A DNA stretch of 64,000 nucleotides, taken from positions 682,001 to 746,000 of the forward strand of contig NZ_CP081000.1 of the NCBI RefSeq assembly GCF_019645875.1, given 5' to 3'. Below, piece by piece: positions 9,725 through 18,254 of this stretch. The stretch's first letter is position 1. The number at the start of each line of letters is the position of its first letter. Under the pieces are notes generated by a model, which did no database searches, had not been told where the DNA came from, and was given only the letters and a program-made list of their open reading frames with translations. The DNA comes from Mycolicibacterium senegalense. GTDB lineage: Bacteria > Actinomycetota > Actinomycetes > Mycobacteriales > Mycobacteriaceae. The position numbers were made by a program, and so were the translations under genes.

Positions 9725-11095
9725 CTATTGATGGGTATCGGTGATGCCGCGGTCGGCGGCGATCGCAGATCTGCTGGTGGCGGGGCGGCCGTGGATACTC
9801 AGATAGGTCTGCGTATAACGCTCGGAAATACGGGTGCCGGCGAATTCGGACGGTATGACGTCGAGGGTCTTCTGACGCCAGTCGTTGAGCAATAGCGCGA
9901 GGTTCTCGGCGATCGCCTCGGCTTTGTCGGTGGCACCGGGTCCGAGCAGGTTGTTGCGCTCAGTGGGGTCCGCGACGAGGTCGTAGAGTTCGCGATCGGG
10001 CCGGGGCTCTGAGACGGCGGCGCCGAGCGCGCGTCCCGGTGGGCTGTCGGCGATATCCCACGGCAGGTCCAACAATGGTCGTGGCGCGTAATTCTCGATA
10101 TAGCTGTATTCCTTCGTGCGGATGGCACGAATGGGGTCGAAAGAATCGTGATAGGTCTTTGTGGTGTACACCTCGGAGCGGATCTCCGCCGCTTCCGTAG
10201 TGGTTGTCGTGAGGTTGCTGGCGTGTGACAGTCCTTCGATGTCGTCAGGTACATCGACGCCGAGCAACTCGAGCAGGGTCGGCAACAGATCGACCCCGCT
10301 GAACAACTCGTCGTAGCGGCGCGGGGCCACGCCAGCGCCCCGCGGCGGCCGCACGATGAGGGTGATGCCGGTGCCGGCGTCGTACAGCGTCGACTTGGCC
10401 CGGGGCAGCGCGGGCCCGTGATCGGTCATGAACACCACCCACGTGTTCTGGTCGAGCCCGGCCGTGGCCAAGGCGTCGAGCAGTTCGCCGACTTTCGCGT
10501 CGGCAACCGCGATCGACCCGTAGAACTCGGCGAGATCGCCGCGTACCTCGCCGGTGTCGGGCAGATAGTCGGGGACTTCGACAGATCCCGTATCCGCGGG
10601 TTCGTACCGGTCCCTGGGATACGGGCGGTGGGTCTCGAAGAAGCCGGTGGTCAGCAGGAACGGCTTACGCGGAGCGTCAGCCAACCATGCCGATGCCTGT
10701 TCGACGACGTACTCGCAGAACGAGTTCGACACGTCGTATTCGTCATAGCCGAGCTTCGCTGGGTAGGACGTCTCATGCTGCATACCGAACAAGGCTGTGT
10801 GCCAACCTGATTCGGAGAGAATGTGCGGGAGTGTGCGCACCCCGGCGCGGTACTCCCAACCGTGGTGGGCCAACCCCACCAGGCCGTTGCTCTGTGGGTA
10901 CCGGCCGGTGAACAGTGAGCCCCGCGACGGTGAGCACAGGGGCGCCGTTGCGTGCGCGCGGGTGAACAGGATCCCCTCGGCGGCGAGCTGGTCGAGGTGC
11001 GGGCTGGCCACGTCGGGGTGGCCGTATACGCCGAGGTGGCGCCCGAGATCGTGCCAGTGCACGACCAGCAGGTTCTGCTGTTGAGGCTCGGTCAC
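9725..11095 (-). CDS. Sulfatase (Rv0296c-like)
   Basis: Type I sulfatase of 456 residues. The formylglycine signature is CSPSRG (about residue 53) followed by SLFTGRYP. Metal-site residues are suggested by the N-terminal HWHDLG segment and by MTDHGPAL near the middle. There is no signal peptide, so it is predicted cytoplasmic. GTG start at 11095; no better start is seen. It lies 78 bases upstream of stf0 on the same strand, placing a sulfate-releasing enzyme beside a sulfate-adding one. The substrate is unknown; trehalose-2-sulfate or another sulfated metabolite is only inference. Confidence 0.87.
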   Translation of the reverse strand: MTEPQQQNLLVVHWHDLGRHLGVYGHPDVASPHLDQLAAEGILFTRAHATAPLCSPSRGSLFTGRYPQSNGLVGLAHHGWEYRAGVRTLPHILSESGWHTALFGMQHETSYPAKLGYDEYDVSNSFCEYVVEQASAWLADAPRKPFLLTTGFFETHRPYPRDRYEPADTGSVEVPDYLPDTGEVRGDLAEFYGSIAVADAKVGELLDALATAGLDQNTWVVFMTDHGPALPRAKSTLYDAGTGITLIVRPPRGAGVAPRRYDELFSGVDLLPTLLELLGVDVPDDIEGLSHASNLTTTTTEAAEIRSEVYTTKTYHDSFDPIRAIRTKEYSYIENYAPRPLLDLPWDIADSPPGRALGAAVSEPRPDRELYDLVADPTERNNLLGPGATDKAEAIAENLALLLNDWRQKTLDVIPSEFAGTRISERYTQTYLSIHGRPATSRSAIAADRGITDTHQ

Positions 11096-11207
11096 GTCAC
11101 ATCCTTTCCGTCCACCCTACGACCGAACCGCCTGAGCTTGCCGACCGCAACCGTTTGGCTCACCGAGAGCTACTTAATCGCCGCGGGGTCATCGGTAGGG
11201 TGGGGCC

Positions 11208-11930
11208 ATGCCGACCGCCACCGATACCGCTGCGGTCAGCGGCTATGAAGCCCGCTGGGAGCAGCACAACACCGAGCGGCGGGCCAAGATCCTGCAGGCG
11301 GCGGTCTCGTTGATCGAGGAGAACCCGCCGGGCGCCGATATCTCCATGGCGCGGATCGCCGACCGCGCCGGACTGGCGAAGTCGGTGGTGTACCGCCAGT
11401 TCACCGGCAAGGACGAGCTTGAGCGCCGGGTCCGGTCCTATGTGTTCGACGATTTCGCGGCGGTTCTCGACGCCAACCTGGATGTCAGCAATGGCTCGTT
11501 GCGGGAGATCCTGACCCGCACCGTGGCGGCGGTGGCCGACTGGATGCTGGACCACCCGCGGCTTGACGAGTTCGTCCGGCGCGGGCCGACGTTCGACAGC
11601 GACGGCTCGCTGGATGCGGTCAGTGAGCTCAAGCTCCGCATGACCAGGCAATCCGAAGGGATCATCGCCACGATCGCCCAAACAATCGGCGTGGACGACA
11701 GTGCGTTCAAGACGGTCCCGTTCGCGGTGGTGACGATGGTGGAGGCCACCTTGTCGGCCTGGATCCGCGGCGCAGCGCCGGAGCGGTCACGGGAAGAGAT
11801 CGTGACCCACCTGGCTGACTTCGGCTGGTATGTCCTGGACGGCGCAGCCCGCGCGAGCGGGCTGGACATCAATCGCGACGACGAGCTGACGTCGGTGATC
11901 GCCGCGCTGACCAACCGCGAGACCAGCTAG
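11208..11930 (+). CDS. TetR family transcriptional regulator
   Basis: A 240-residue TetR-type repressor. The N-terminal helix-turn-helix is at about residues 22-68 (RAKILQAAVSLIE, MARIADRAGLAKSVVYRQFTGKDEL). The C-terminal part is helical and presumably binds ligand. It diverges from the sulfatase gene with a 112-base gap, so it could control the sulfatase/stf0 genes or itself. The stop overlaps that of the convergent reductase gene by four bases. Ligand not predictable. Confidence 0.88.
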   Translation: MPTATDTAAVSGYEARWEQHNTERRAKILQAAVSLIEENPPGADISMARIADRAGLAKSVVYRQFTGKDELERRVRSYVFDDFAAVLDANLDVSNGSLREILTRTVAAVADWMLDHPRLDEFVRRGPTFDSDGSLDAVSELKLRMTRQSEGIIATIAQTIGVDDSAFKTVPFAVVTMVEATLSAWIRGAAPERSREEIVTHLADFGWYVLDGAARASGLDINRDDELTSVIAALTNRETS

Positions 11931-13354
11931 GTCAGCAACCCGGCGTTGTAGTCGGCGATCAGGCTGCGCACAGTCTCCTGGGCGCAGGACTTGTTGGTGC
12001 CGATGAATCCGGTCGGTCCGCGTTTGATCCACCCGGTGACGAATGCGCCCCGCACGCCCGTAACCCGGCCACCTTCATGGGGCACGGTCGCTGTGGCGTC
12101 GTCGAATGGCAGCCCCGTTACCGGCCGGCCGCGATACCCGATGGACGTCAGCACCAGGCCCGCTTCGATGACCCGTTGGAGCCCAGTCGATTTCACCCGC
12201 GTCGAACCGTCGGGTGCGGCGATCAGCTCGTTGTGGACGAACTCGACGCCTTCGGCGGCGGACTCTCCGAGGATCGCGGTCGGCGACAGCAGGTACTCGA
12301 ACACGATCCGGCGATTGCCCGCACTGCGCGGAACCGCGCGCAAGATCGCGGCCCGCGGATCGGACTCCGGCAGGGCCCGCAGGTCCTCATCGCGGACGAC
12401 GACGTCGACACCTGGCGTCGAACACAGCCCGACCAGTTCGGGGACCGTGAACGCGGACTGTTCGATCCCGCGCCGGCCGACCACGGCCACTTCTTCGATC
12501 GCGCTGTGGCGCAGCGCGTTCAGTGCGTGAGGAGCGATGGACGTGTCCGCCAGGCGGTCGGGGTCCATGGTGAGGATGCGTGCGACGTCGAGGGCGACAT
12601 TGCCGTTGCCGACGACGACCACGCGACGGCTCGACAAGTCGAAGGTGCGGCCTGCGTGCTCGGGGTGCCCGTTGTACCAGGCGACGAACTCGGTGGCCGA
12701 GGTGACGCCGGGCAGGTCGATACCGTCGATGTCGAGGCGACGATCCGTCGACGCGCCCACCGCGTAGATCACCGCATGGTGCTCGGCGAGCAGATCCTCG
12801 TGGGTGAGGTCGGCATCGACTTCGACCCCGAGACGCATCTCCAGGCGTGGGTCGGCGGCGATGTGGTCGAACTGGCGCGTCACCCCGCGGGTTCGCTGGT
12901 GATCGGGTGCGACCCCGAATCGGGCCAAACCGTATGGCTGAGTGAGTTTTTCGTAGATCCGAACCCGGGCGCCGGGAATGGTCAGCACCTCTTCGGCGGC
13001 ATACATCGCAGCAGGACCGGACCCGACGATCGCCACGTGCAGGTCGCCCGTGCGCACCTCAAGCGGCGGCACCACCGGAGCCAGGATCGGCCGAGGTCGG
13101 GGCTTGGCGTAGAAATCCGCGTTCAGTCCGGCGAACACGGCTTCGGCGCCGGTCAGCTTGGTATGCGGTTTGATCGCATCCACCGGACAGGCGGTCACGC
13201 ACGCACCGCAGTCGACGCATTCGACCGGGTCGACGTAGAGCATCTGGGCGGTGTGAAAGTCCGGTTCGTCGGGGGTGGGATGGATGCAGTTGACCGGGCA
13301 GGCGTACACGCATGAGGCGTCGCTGCAGCAGGACTGCGTGATGACGTGGGGCAT
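11927..13354 (-). CDS. Ferredoxin / ferredoxin-NADP reductase fusion (FprB-like)
   Basis: Electron-transfer protein of 475 residues. An N-terminal bacterial ferredoxin domain has the clusters CSDASCVYACPVNC and CVDCGACVTACP. It is followed by an adrenodoxin-reductase-like flavoprotein with FAD motif VAIVGSGPAAMYAAEE (about residue 108) and NADP motif VVVVGNGNVALDVARI. The C-terminal GWIKRGPTGFIGTNK is typical of Fpr enzymes. The ATG at 13354 overlaps the upstream diiron protein stop (TGATG), so it probably feeds electrons to that protein. FprB of M. tuberculosis (Rv0886) sits beside a related gene (Rv0885) but is about 100 residues longer. Confidence 0.9.
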   Translation of the reverse strand: MPHVITQSCCSDASCVYACPVNCIHPTPDEPDFHTAQMLYVDPVECVDCGACVTACPVDAIKPHTKLTGAEAVFAGLNADFYAKPRPRPILAPVVPPLEVRTGDLHVAIVGSGPAAMYAAEEVLTIPGARVRIYEKLTQPYGLARFGVAPDHQRTRGVTRQFDHIAADPRLEMRLGVEVDADLTHEDLLAEHHAVIYAVGASTDRRLDIDGIDLPGVTSATEFVAWYNGHPEHAGRTFDLSSRRVVVVGNGNVALDVARILTMDPDRLADTSIAPHALNALRHSAIEEVAVVGRRGIEQSAFTVPELVGLCSTPGVDVVVRDEDLRALPESDPRAAILRAVPRSAGNRRIVFEYLLSPTAILGESAAEGVEFVHNELIAAPDGSTRVKSTGLQRVIEAGLVLTSIGYRGRPVTGLPFDDATATVPHEGGRVTGVRGAFVTGWIKRGPTGFIGTNKSCAQETVRSLIADYNAGLLT

Positions 13355-14346
13355 CAGGCCAGCGCAACCGCTTCACGGTCGGGCACCCCGCGGTAGCGGG
13401 CCGCCTCGCCGTCGATGCCGCAGCGCTTCCACACCCAGCGGCCGACCCGGTTCATCAAACCGAGTTCTTCGCTGAGCGAACGCATCTCACCGAAATAGCC
13501 GGCCAGGATCTTGCGGGAGTGCGGGCTGCGCCAGAACGCGTCCTTGATCACCTCGCGCGGAATGCCGAACTCTTCGCCGAACGATTTCGGCGGAGCCACG
13601 ATCTCGTGGGCCAGCCAGCGCAGGGTCAGCGGGAACGCCACGCAGGCGAACGCCTTCATCCGCCAAGAGCGTTCCGGCAGATGGGTTTTGAGGAACTCAT
13701 GCGCCCAGGAGATGTGGCGGGCCTCTTCGGCGATGTGGATCTGCATGGTGCGAAGCACCGCGGGCGGGATGTTGGCGCCCTCGCGGATCAGGCCCTTCTG
13801 GAAGTGGTCGATCGGCTCTTCGCCGGCGAGGATTCCCGCCATGAACGCCGTCGGCGAGTACTGGCCGACCAGGCCGATGTACGGCGAGAGCCGGCGGAAC
13901 AGCGGCCGCATGCCGGGCACGTCCACGCCGCTGCGGTTGACCAGCTCTTGGAACATCTGGATGTGGTTGCACTCTTCGGTCATCTCGTGCAACGCGTAGC
14001 GGAACTCGGGGGAGTTGTTGGGCAGCTTCATGATGAACGCCATCAACCCGCGGATCAGGATGCTCTCGAAGGCCGCGCCGACCTTGACCGAGTTCAGTGT
14101 CCGCCAGCGGCCGATCTCGATCTGCCGGGCCAGCGGCTGGGCCTGGTACCACGCGGTCGCGCCCAGCGGATCGACGTTCGGTGAGAGCACCCACCGTGGA
14201 TCGTCGAGGTCGATCGCCAATTCGGGGGAGTCCCACGCGATGTCCAGGTAGGGGTCGAAGCGGCGGCGCACAGAACCCTCGGACAGCGTCTGCAACAGGT
14301 CCTGGTAGTCCGCATCCAGTGGTGCGACAGGTCGGGTCGAAGCCAT
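13354..14346 (-). CDS. AurF-like diiron oxygenase (Rv0885-like)
   Basis: A 330-residue helical protein with carboxylate/histidine motifs expected of an AurF-type non-heme diiron oxygenase: a Glu in GAAFESILIRG, ExxEEcnH in MTEECNHIQMF, and EEARH in IAEEARHISWAHEF. The family oxidises amines or other small substrates using two electrons. It is translationally coupled to the ferredoxin-reductase gene, a likely electron donor. Start set at the ATG at 14346; a GTG two codons upstream is possible. The actual substrate in mycobacteria is unknown. Confidence 0.82.
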   Translation of the reverse strand: MASTRPVAPLDADYQDLLQTLSEGSVRRRFDPYLDIAWDSPELAIDLDDPRWVLSPNVDPLGATAWYQAQPLARQIEIGRWRTLNSVKVGAAFESILIRGLMAFIMKLPNNSPEFRYALHEMTEECNHIQMFQELVNRSGVDVPGMRPLFRRLSPYIGLVGQYSPTAFMAGILAGEEPIDHFQKGLIREGANIPPAVLRTMQIHIAEEARHISWAHEFLKTHLPERSWRMKAFACVAFPLTLRWLAHEIVAPPKSFGEEFGIPREVIKDAFWRSPHSRKILAGYFGEMRSLSEELGLMNRVGRWVWKRCGIDGEAARYRGVPDREAVALA

Positions 14347-14396
14347 GGGCACAATTTACCGAGACTTTGGGTCCCGGTAAATACCGGTTTGCGGAT

Positions 14397-14879
14397 TTAC
14401 GGGTGGTACGGCACGCCAACCGCGCGGAACACGTACTCCGCCCCGACGTCGAAGGCCAGTGAGCGACGCGGCAGCGACGCCAGGACGTCGGCCGGGATCT
14501 CGGTCTTGTAGTGCAGCGACAGCTGGCCGCGGCAGCGCCGGTCGATCTGGGCCACATCGGCGGTCAGCGTGAGTCCGGTCGGGTCGAGCTCGGCGTGTAC
14601 CGCGCCGATCTGCGGCGCCGACCACGGTTGGTCGATGCTGCGACCGGCAAGCTTGGGCAGCGTGGACATCGTGGCGAGCGCGCGATGGTTGGTCAGCACC
14701 AGCGCGCCGGCGTAGCTCGCGACGCTGCCCGCCGACCGCTTGCCAGGAATGGTTCCGCTGAAACGCCTGGTCACGGGGACATACTCGGCGAGAAACAGGA
14801 TGCCTTCGGCCTCGGCTTCGGCTCGCAGACCCTCCGGCAGAGCGCCGATGTGCATCAGCTTTCGCAGGATCAGTGCCAT
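14397..14879 (-). CDS. Conserved hypothetical protein (Rv0307c-like)
   Basis: Soluble 160-residue protein with no recognisable catalytic motif. It begins MALILRKLMHIGALPEG and has alternating hydrophobic beta-strand-like segments (ALVLTNHRALATM, SLHYKTEIPADVL). Length and placement before a divergent PAP2 gene match Rv0307c/Rv0308. It is 50 bases upstream of the diiron oxygenase start on the same strand. Function not inferred. Confidence 0.75.
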   Translation of the reverse strand: MALILRKLMHIGALPEGLRAEAEAEGILFLAEYVPVTRRFSGTIPGKRSAGSVASYAGALVLTNHRALATMSTLPKLAGRSIDQPWSAPQIGAVHAELDPTGLTLTADVAQIDRRCRGQLSLHYKTEIPADVLASLPRRSLAFDVGAEYVFRAVGVPYHP

Positions 14880-14937
14880 GTCTTCGACGGTAGCGCGCGA
14901 TCATGGCAAATCGATTGGAGCTGGTAGAGATGATCTG

Positions 14938-15612
14938 GTGAAAACCCGGGACCGGTGGCTGATCGTGAGCGCGGCGGCAGCCCTCGCGGTGTATGCCGCA
15001 CTGTGGCTCGGCTACCAGATGCAGTGGGCGTGGCTGTCCGATCTCGACACGGCCGGGCTGGCCGTACCGTACCGGTACGGAACGGCACACCCCGCCTGGG
15101 TGACGGCGTGGGACGTGATCTGCACGGTGCTGGGCCCGTTCGCGTTCCGGTTGGTGACCGCAGTGCTGATCGCGGTCGCACTGCTGCGACGACAGCGGCG
15201 TATCGCGCTGTTCCTGTTCTTGGCCGTCGAGCTCAGCGGGTTGGTGACCGAGCTGGCCAAGTTCGCGGTGGACCGTCCGCGGCCGGCCACCGCAATGGTG
15301 CACGCGCTGTCGACCTCGTTCCCGTCCGGGCACGCGCTGGGTGTCATAGTGGCGGTGCCGGCCCTGCTGGTGGTGGCCTGGCCGGCGATTCGCCCCGCGC
15401 TGCGAGCCTGGTGGGTGTCGGCCGGGGTGTTGACCATCGTCGCAATCGGGGTGGGACGCGTCGTGCTCAACGTCCATCACCCCTCGGACGTCGTGGCCGG
15501 CTGGGCATTGGGCTACGTCTGGTTCGTCGCGGTCTACCTGTTGTGCCCGCCGTCGCGGACAACCGCTACGGCAGCGGACGAAACACCGGCAGCGCCCGGT
15601 AGCGGACGCTGA
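14938..15612 (+). CDS. PAP2 superfamily membrane phosphatase (Rv0308-like)
   Basis: Integral membrane lipid-phosphate phosphatase of 224 residues with about six hydrophobic helices. The three PAP2 motifs are in order: KFAVDRPRP (KxxxxxxRP), SFPSGHA (PSGH) and RVVLNVHHPSDVVAG (RxxxxxHxxxD). Likely substrate is a polyprenyl or phosphatidyl phosphate. GTG start at 14938 chosen because it directly precedes the charged N-terminus and first helix; upstream in-frame sequence is antisense to the neighbouring gene. The 3' end overlaps the convergent PAP2-kinase fusion by 47 bases. Confidence 0.88.
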   Translation: MKTRDRWLIVSAAAALAVYAALWLGYQMQWAWLSDLDTAGLAVPYRYGTAHPAWVTAWDVICTVLGPFAFRLVTAVLIAVALLRRQRRIALFLFLAVELSGLVTELAKFAVDRPRPATAMVHALSTSFPSGHALGVIVAVPALLVVAWPAIRPALRAWWVSAGVLTIVAIGVGRVVLNVHHPSDVVAGWALGYVWFVAVYLLCPPSRTTATAADETPAAPGSGR

Positions 15613-17029
15613 AGCTGGCCTCGCTGAGTGCCTCGCCGACTTCGCCGTCATGGGCGACAGTGGTGGGGCCGTCGACGGCCACGAACCGGAACTCCGGCAC
15701 CTGCAATTCGTGGTACAGCGGGCTGCGTTCCAGCCGGCCCAGCACCATCGCCGTCGCGATGCGTAGCCGGCTCAGGCGTCGCCCCGTCTCCAGGATCCGC
15801 ACGTCGATCAGGCCGTCGTCGAGGCGCGGCCGCTGAGACGGGGCGAATCCGGACGGGAAGTACGTCGAGTTGCCCAGGAAGAACAACTCCGTCTCAAGGG
15901 TCTTGTCGTCGTAGCTGATTCGGACCGGGGCCTCCCGGCGCAGGGTCAGGTACAGCGCGTACATGCCGGCCAGTCGCTTGCCCATCCGGTGTTCGAGCTT
16001 CTCACGCGTCCGCACATACTTCGGATAGGCGCCGATGCTGGCGGTGTTGATCACCATGCGTTCCTCGTTGAGGCACACCAGGTCGACGTAAGCCGCCGAG
16101 CCGTCGGCGATCGCCTTGACGGTCCGGGCTACCGACTCGCAACCGATGTCCTTGGCGAAGTGGTTGAACGTCCCGCCGGGAAACACCGCGAGCGGCACAC
16201 CCGCCTCGACGGCGATGCCCGCCGCACACGCCACCGTGCCGTCGCCGCCGCCCACGGCGAGCACGTCGGTGCGTGCAGCCGTTTCCCGCAGCACCGCTTC
16301 GATGTCGTCGTCATCGGTGAGCTCGATGATCTCTGCGCGCGGCAAGGCTTTTCGAACGTCGTCGATGATGCGGGCGCCGGTCCCGTCGCCGGAGGCGGGG
16401 TTGATGACGAGTGCGACGCCGGCGCCGTCGGGCCGTGGTTCGGTGCGGTATCGCAGCGGTTCGGAGCGGGGCAGTGTGGCGGCCGGGACGGTCGGGACAA
16501 CACGGGCGCCGAGGACGGCGATCGCGGCGCCGATGCCGAACCCGGCGAACACGTCACCGGGATAGTGCGCACCGGTGGCGACCCGGGACAGGCCGACCAG
16601 GCCGGCCAACAGCGCCAGCGGCAGACCGACGGGCGCCGACTCGAGGCCGACCCCCACCGCGAAGGCCGCGGCGCTCGCGGAGTGCCCCGACGGCAGGGAG
16701 TGAGAGGTGGGCACGCGGCGGGTCCGTCGGGCCAGCGGAATCACGCTGCGGTCCGGTCGGGGTCGGCGCCAGATCCGCTTGGCCACCTGGTTGGTCAGCA
16801 GGCTGGTCACCGCCAGGCTGATCACGCCGCGGGCGGCGCCGCGGCGTACCGACGCGCTGCCGACTACGCCCAGGCCCGCTGCGATGGCGAACCACAGCTT
16901 GGAATGGTCTGCGGCCCTGGTCAGCCGCGGCATCAGGCTGTCCAAGAGCGGGCTGGGTGATTCGGCGACCGCCTCGAAGACCTCGCGGTCCAAGGTGCCC
17001 AGTCCCTTGCCGATTGCACGCATGTCCAT
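15566..17029 (-). CDS. Bifunctional PAP2 phosphatase / diacylglycerol-type lipid kinase
   Basis: A 487-residue fusion. Residues about 1-190 are a membrane PAP2 phosphatase with KRIWRRPRPDRS, SLPSGHSASAAAF and RVATGAHYPGDVFAG. Residues about 205-487 are a DAGK/LCB5-type catalytic domain: VALVINPASGDGT, the nucleotide loop VGGGDGTVACAAG and VFPGGTFNHFAKDIG. The two activities are opposite in direction, so the protein may exchange phosphate between lipid pools. Start at the ATG at 17029 (MDMRAIGKG). Its 3' end overlaps the separate PAP2 gene. Confidence 0.88.
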   Translation of the reverse strand: MDMRAIGKGLGTLDREVFEAVAESPSPLLDSLMPRLTRAADHSKLWFAIAAGLGVVGSASVRRGAARGVISLAVTSLLTNQVAKRIWRRPRPDRSVIPLARRTRRVPTSHSLPSGHSASAAAFAVGVGLESAPVGLPLALLAGLVGLSRVATGAHYPGDVFAGFGIGAAIAVLGARVVPTVPAATLPRSEPLRYRTEPRPDGAGVALVINPASGDGTGARIIDDVRKALPRAEIIELTDDDDIEAVLRETAARTDVLAVGGGDGTVACAAGIAVEAGVPLAVFPGGTFNHFAKDIGCESVARTVKAIADGSAAYVDLVCLNEERMVINTASIGAYPKYVRTREKLEHRMGKRLAGMYALYLTLRREAPVRISYDDKTLETELFFLGNSTYFPSGFAPSQRPRLDDGLIDVRILETGRRLSRLRIATAMVLGRLERSPLYHELQVPEFRFVAVDGPTTVAHDGEVGEALSEASFSVRYRALPVFRPLP

Positions 17030-17107
17030 CCCGCCAACGTATCTGTCGCGACCGGATCGTGCTCCAAGCTTTATCCGGCCGAGAGGGGCAGCGGCGACGA
17101 TGGACGG

Positions 17108-17761
17108 ATGCGCCGACTGCTCGCCCTGCTGTGTGCCGGGGTGCTGGCATTGGCATGTGCGCCCACCGCCGGTGCCGTCGACCCGCCGTGGTTCGCGTCC
17201 TCGGTCGGCAACGCCACCCAGGTGATTTCGGTTGTCGGCGTGGGTGGTTCGAAGGCCAAGATGGATGTCTGGCAACGCGGGCCGGCCGGCTGGCAACCGG
17301 TGGGCGCGGGAATCGACGCCAACATCGGCGCCAACGGCATGGCCCCGCAGACCCACGACGGCGAAATGAAAACGCCCATGGGCGTTTTCACGCTCGATTT
17401 CGCCTTCGGCACCGCACCGAATCCCGGCGGTGGGCTTCAGTACGTCCAGGTCACGCCCGACCACTGGTGGGACGGCGACATGAAGAGCCCGACCTACAAC
17501 ACCATGCAGGTCTGCAAGAAGGCGCAGTGCCCGTTCAACACCGACCCGGCCAGCGGCACCGAGAACCTCAACATCACGGCGTACAAGCACGCGGTGGTGA
17601 TGGGCGTCAACAAGGCCCGGGTACCCGGCAACGGCGGTGCGTTCTTCGTGCACACCACCGACGGCGGACCGACGGCCGGTTGCGTCGCGATCGACGACGC
17701 CACGTTGGTGAAGATCATGCAGTGGCTACGGCCGGGCGCCGTGATCGCTGTGGCCAAATAG
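17108..17761 (+). CDS. Exported L,D-transpeptidase (YkuD)-like protein (Rv0309-like)
   Basis: Secreted 217-residue protein. A signal peptide (MRRLLALLCAGVLALACAPT, then AGA) is followed by a beta-rich domain with the YkuD-type active-site pattern HTTDGGPTAGCVAID: a His and a Cys set apart by a Gly/Pro-rich turn, compatible with the HxnS/GxxC family motif. Such domains form 3-3 peptidoglycan cross-links or cleave peptides. Length and neighbours match Rv0309. The gene diverges from the PAP2-kinase fusion with a gap of 78 bases. Confidence 0.85.
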   Translation: MRRLLALLCAGVLALACAPTAGAVDPPWFASSVGNATQVISVVGVGGSKAKMDVWQRGPAGWQPVGAGIDANIGANGMAPQTHDGEMKTPMGVFTLDFAFGTAPNPGGGLQYVQVTPDHWWDGDMKSPTYNTMQVCKKAQCPFNTDPASGTENLNITAYKHAVVMGVNKARVPGNGGAFFVHTTDGGPTAGCVAIDDATLVKIMQWLRPGAVIAVAK

Positions 17762-17764
17762 CCG

Positions 17765-18232
17765 TCAAATATTCAGCGCGGCACCGGGTTCCAGGTTGAA
17801 GTTGAGCCCCTCCAGCGACAGGGTGGCGTCGTAGGTGCGGTCGTAACCGGTGGCGCTGATCTTCCAGCCGTCGGCGGTACGGCGGTAGCGGTCGTGGTAG
17901 AAGGCCGAGCCGAACAGCATGAAGTTCATGCTGGGGACGATCACCCGGTCCTGCAGGTACCAGGTGGCGGTGGCTTCGTCGCCGTCGATCTCGATCTCCG
18001 GGTGCGCGACGCGATGTTCGGTGATCACCTCCGGCCCCAACGAGCTCTTCATGTACTCGACCAGAGAGTCGCGGTCGGTGAAGTGCAGCGTCTTGCCCAT
18101 GGACTGCCCGTAGTCGCCGGCGATGTCCTCGGTGAGAGTGTCGGCGAACTCATCCCAGTGCTTGGTGTCCAGGGCACGCAGGTACCGGTACTTGACTTGC
18201 TTGATGTCGTCGATGTCACCCATGCCCGACAT
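17765..18232 (-). CDS. SnoaL/NTF2-like protein (Rv0310c-like)
   Basis: A 155-residue single-domain protein of the NTF2-like alpha+beta cone fold: N-terminal helix DDIKQVKYRYLRALDTKHWDE (interrupted), a central strand region HRVAHPEIEIDGDEATATWY, and a C-terminal YHDRYRRTADGWKIS strand. These are typical SnoaL-like isomerase/hydratase features; the reaction is unknown. Start at the ATG at 18232; a second ATG three codons later is also possible. It ends four bases from the stop of the convergent transpeptidase-like gene. Confidence 0.82.
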   Translation of the reverse strand: MSGMGDIDDIKQVKYRYLRALDTKHWDEFADTLTEDIAGDYGQSMGKTLHFTDRDSLVEYMKSSLGPEVITEHRVAHPEIEIDGDEATATWYLQDRVIVPSMNFMLFGSAFYHDRYRRTADGWKISATGYDRTYDATLSLEGLNFNLEPGAALNI

Positions 18233-18254
18233 TGGAGCACATCCGCGCCACTGC

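Noticed and set aside
9725..11095. Sulfatase as part of the stf0 operon by overlap
   Set aside because: There is a 78-base gap rather than an overlap, so co-transcription is only possible, not shown.
11102..11206. Inverted CCACCCTA ... TAGGGTGG sequence between the sulfatase and tetR genes
   Set aside because: Arms are about 80 bases apart and short; not convincing as an operator or hairpin.
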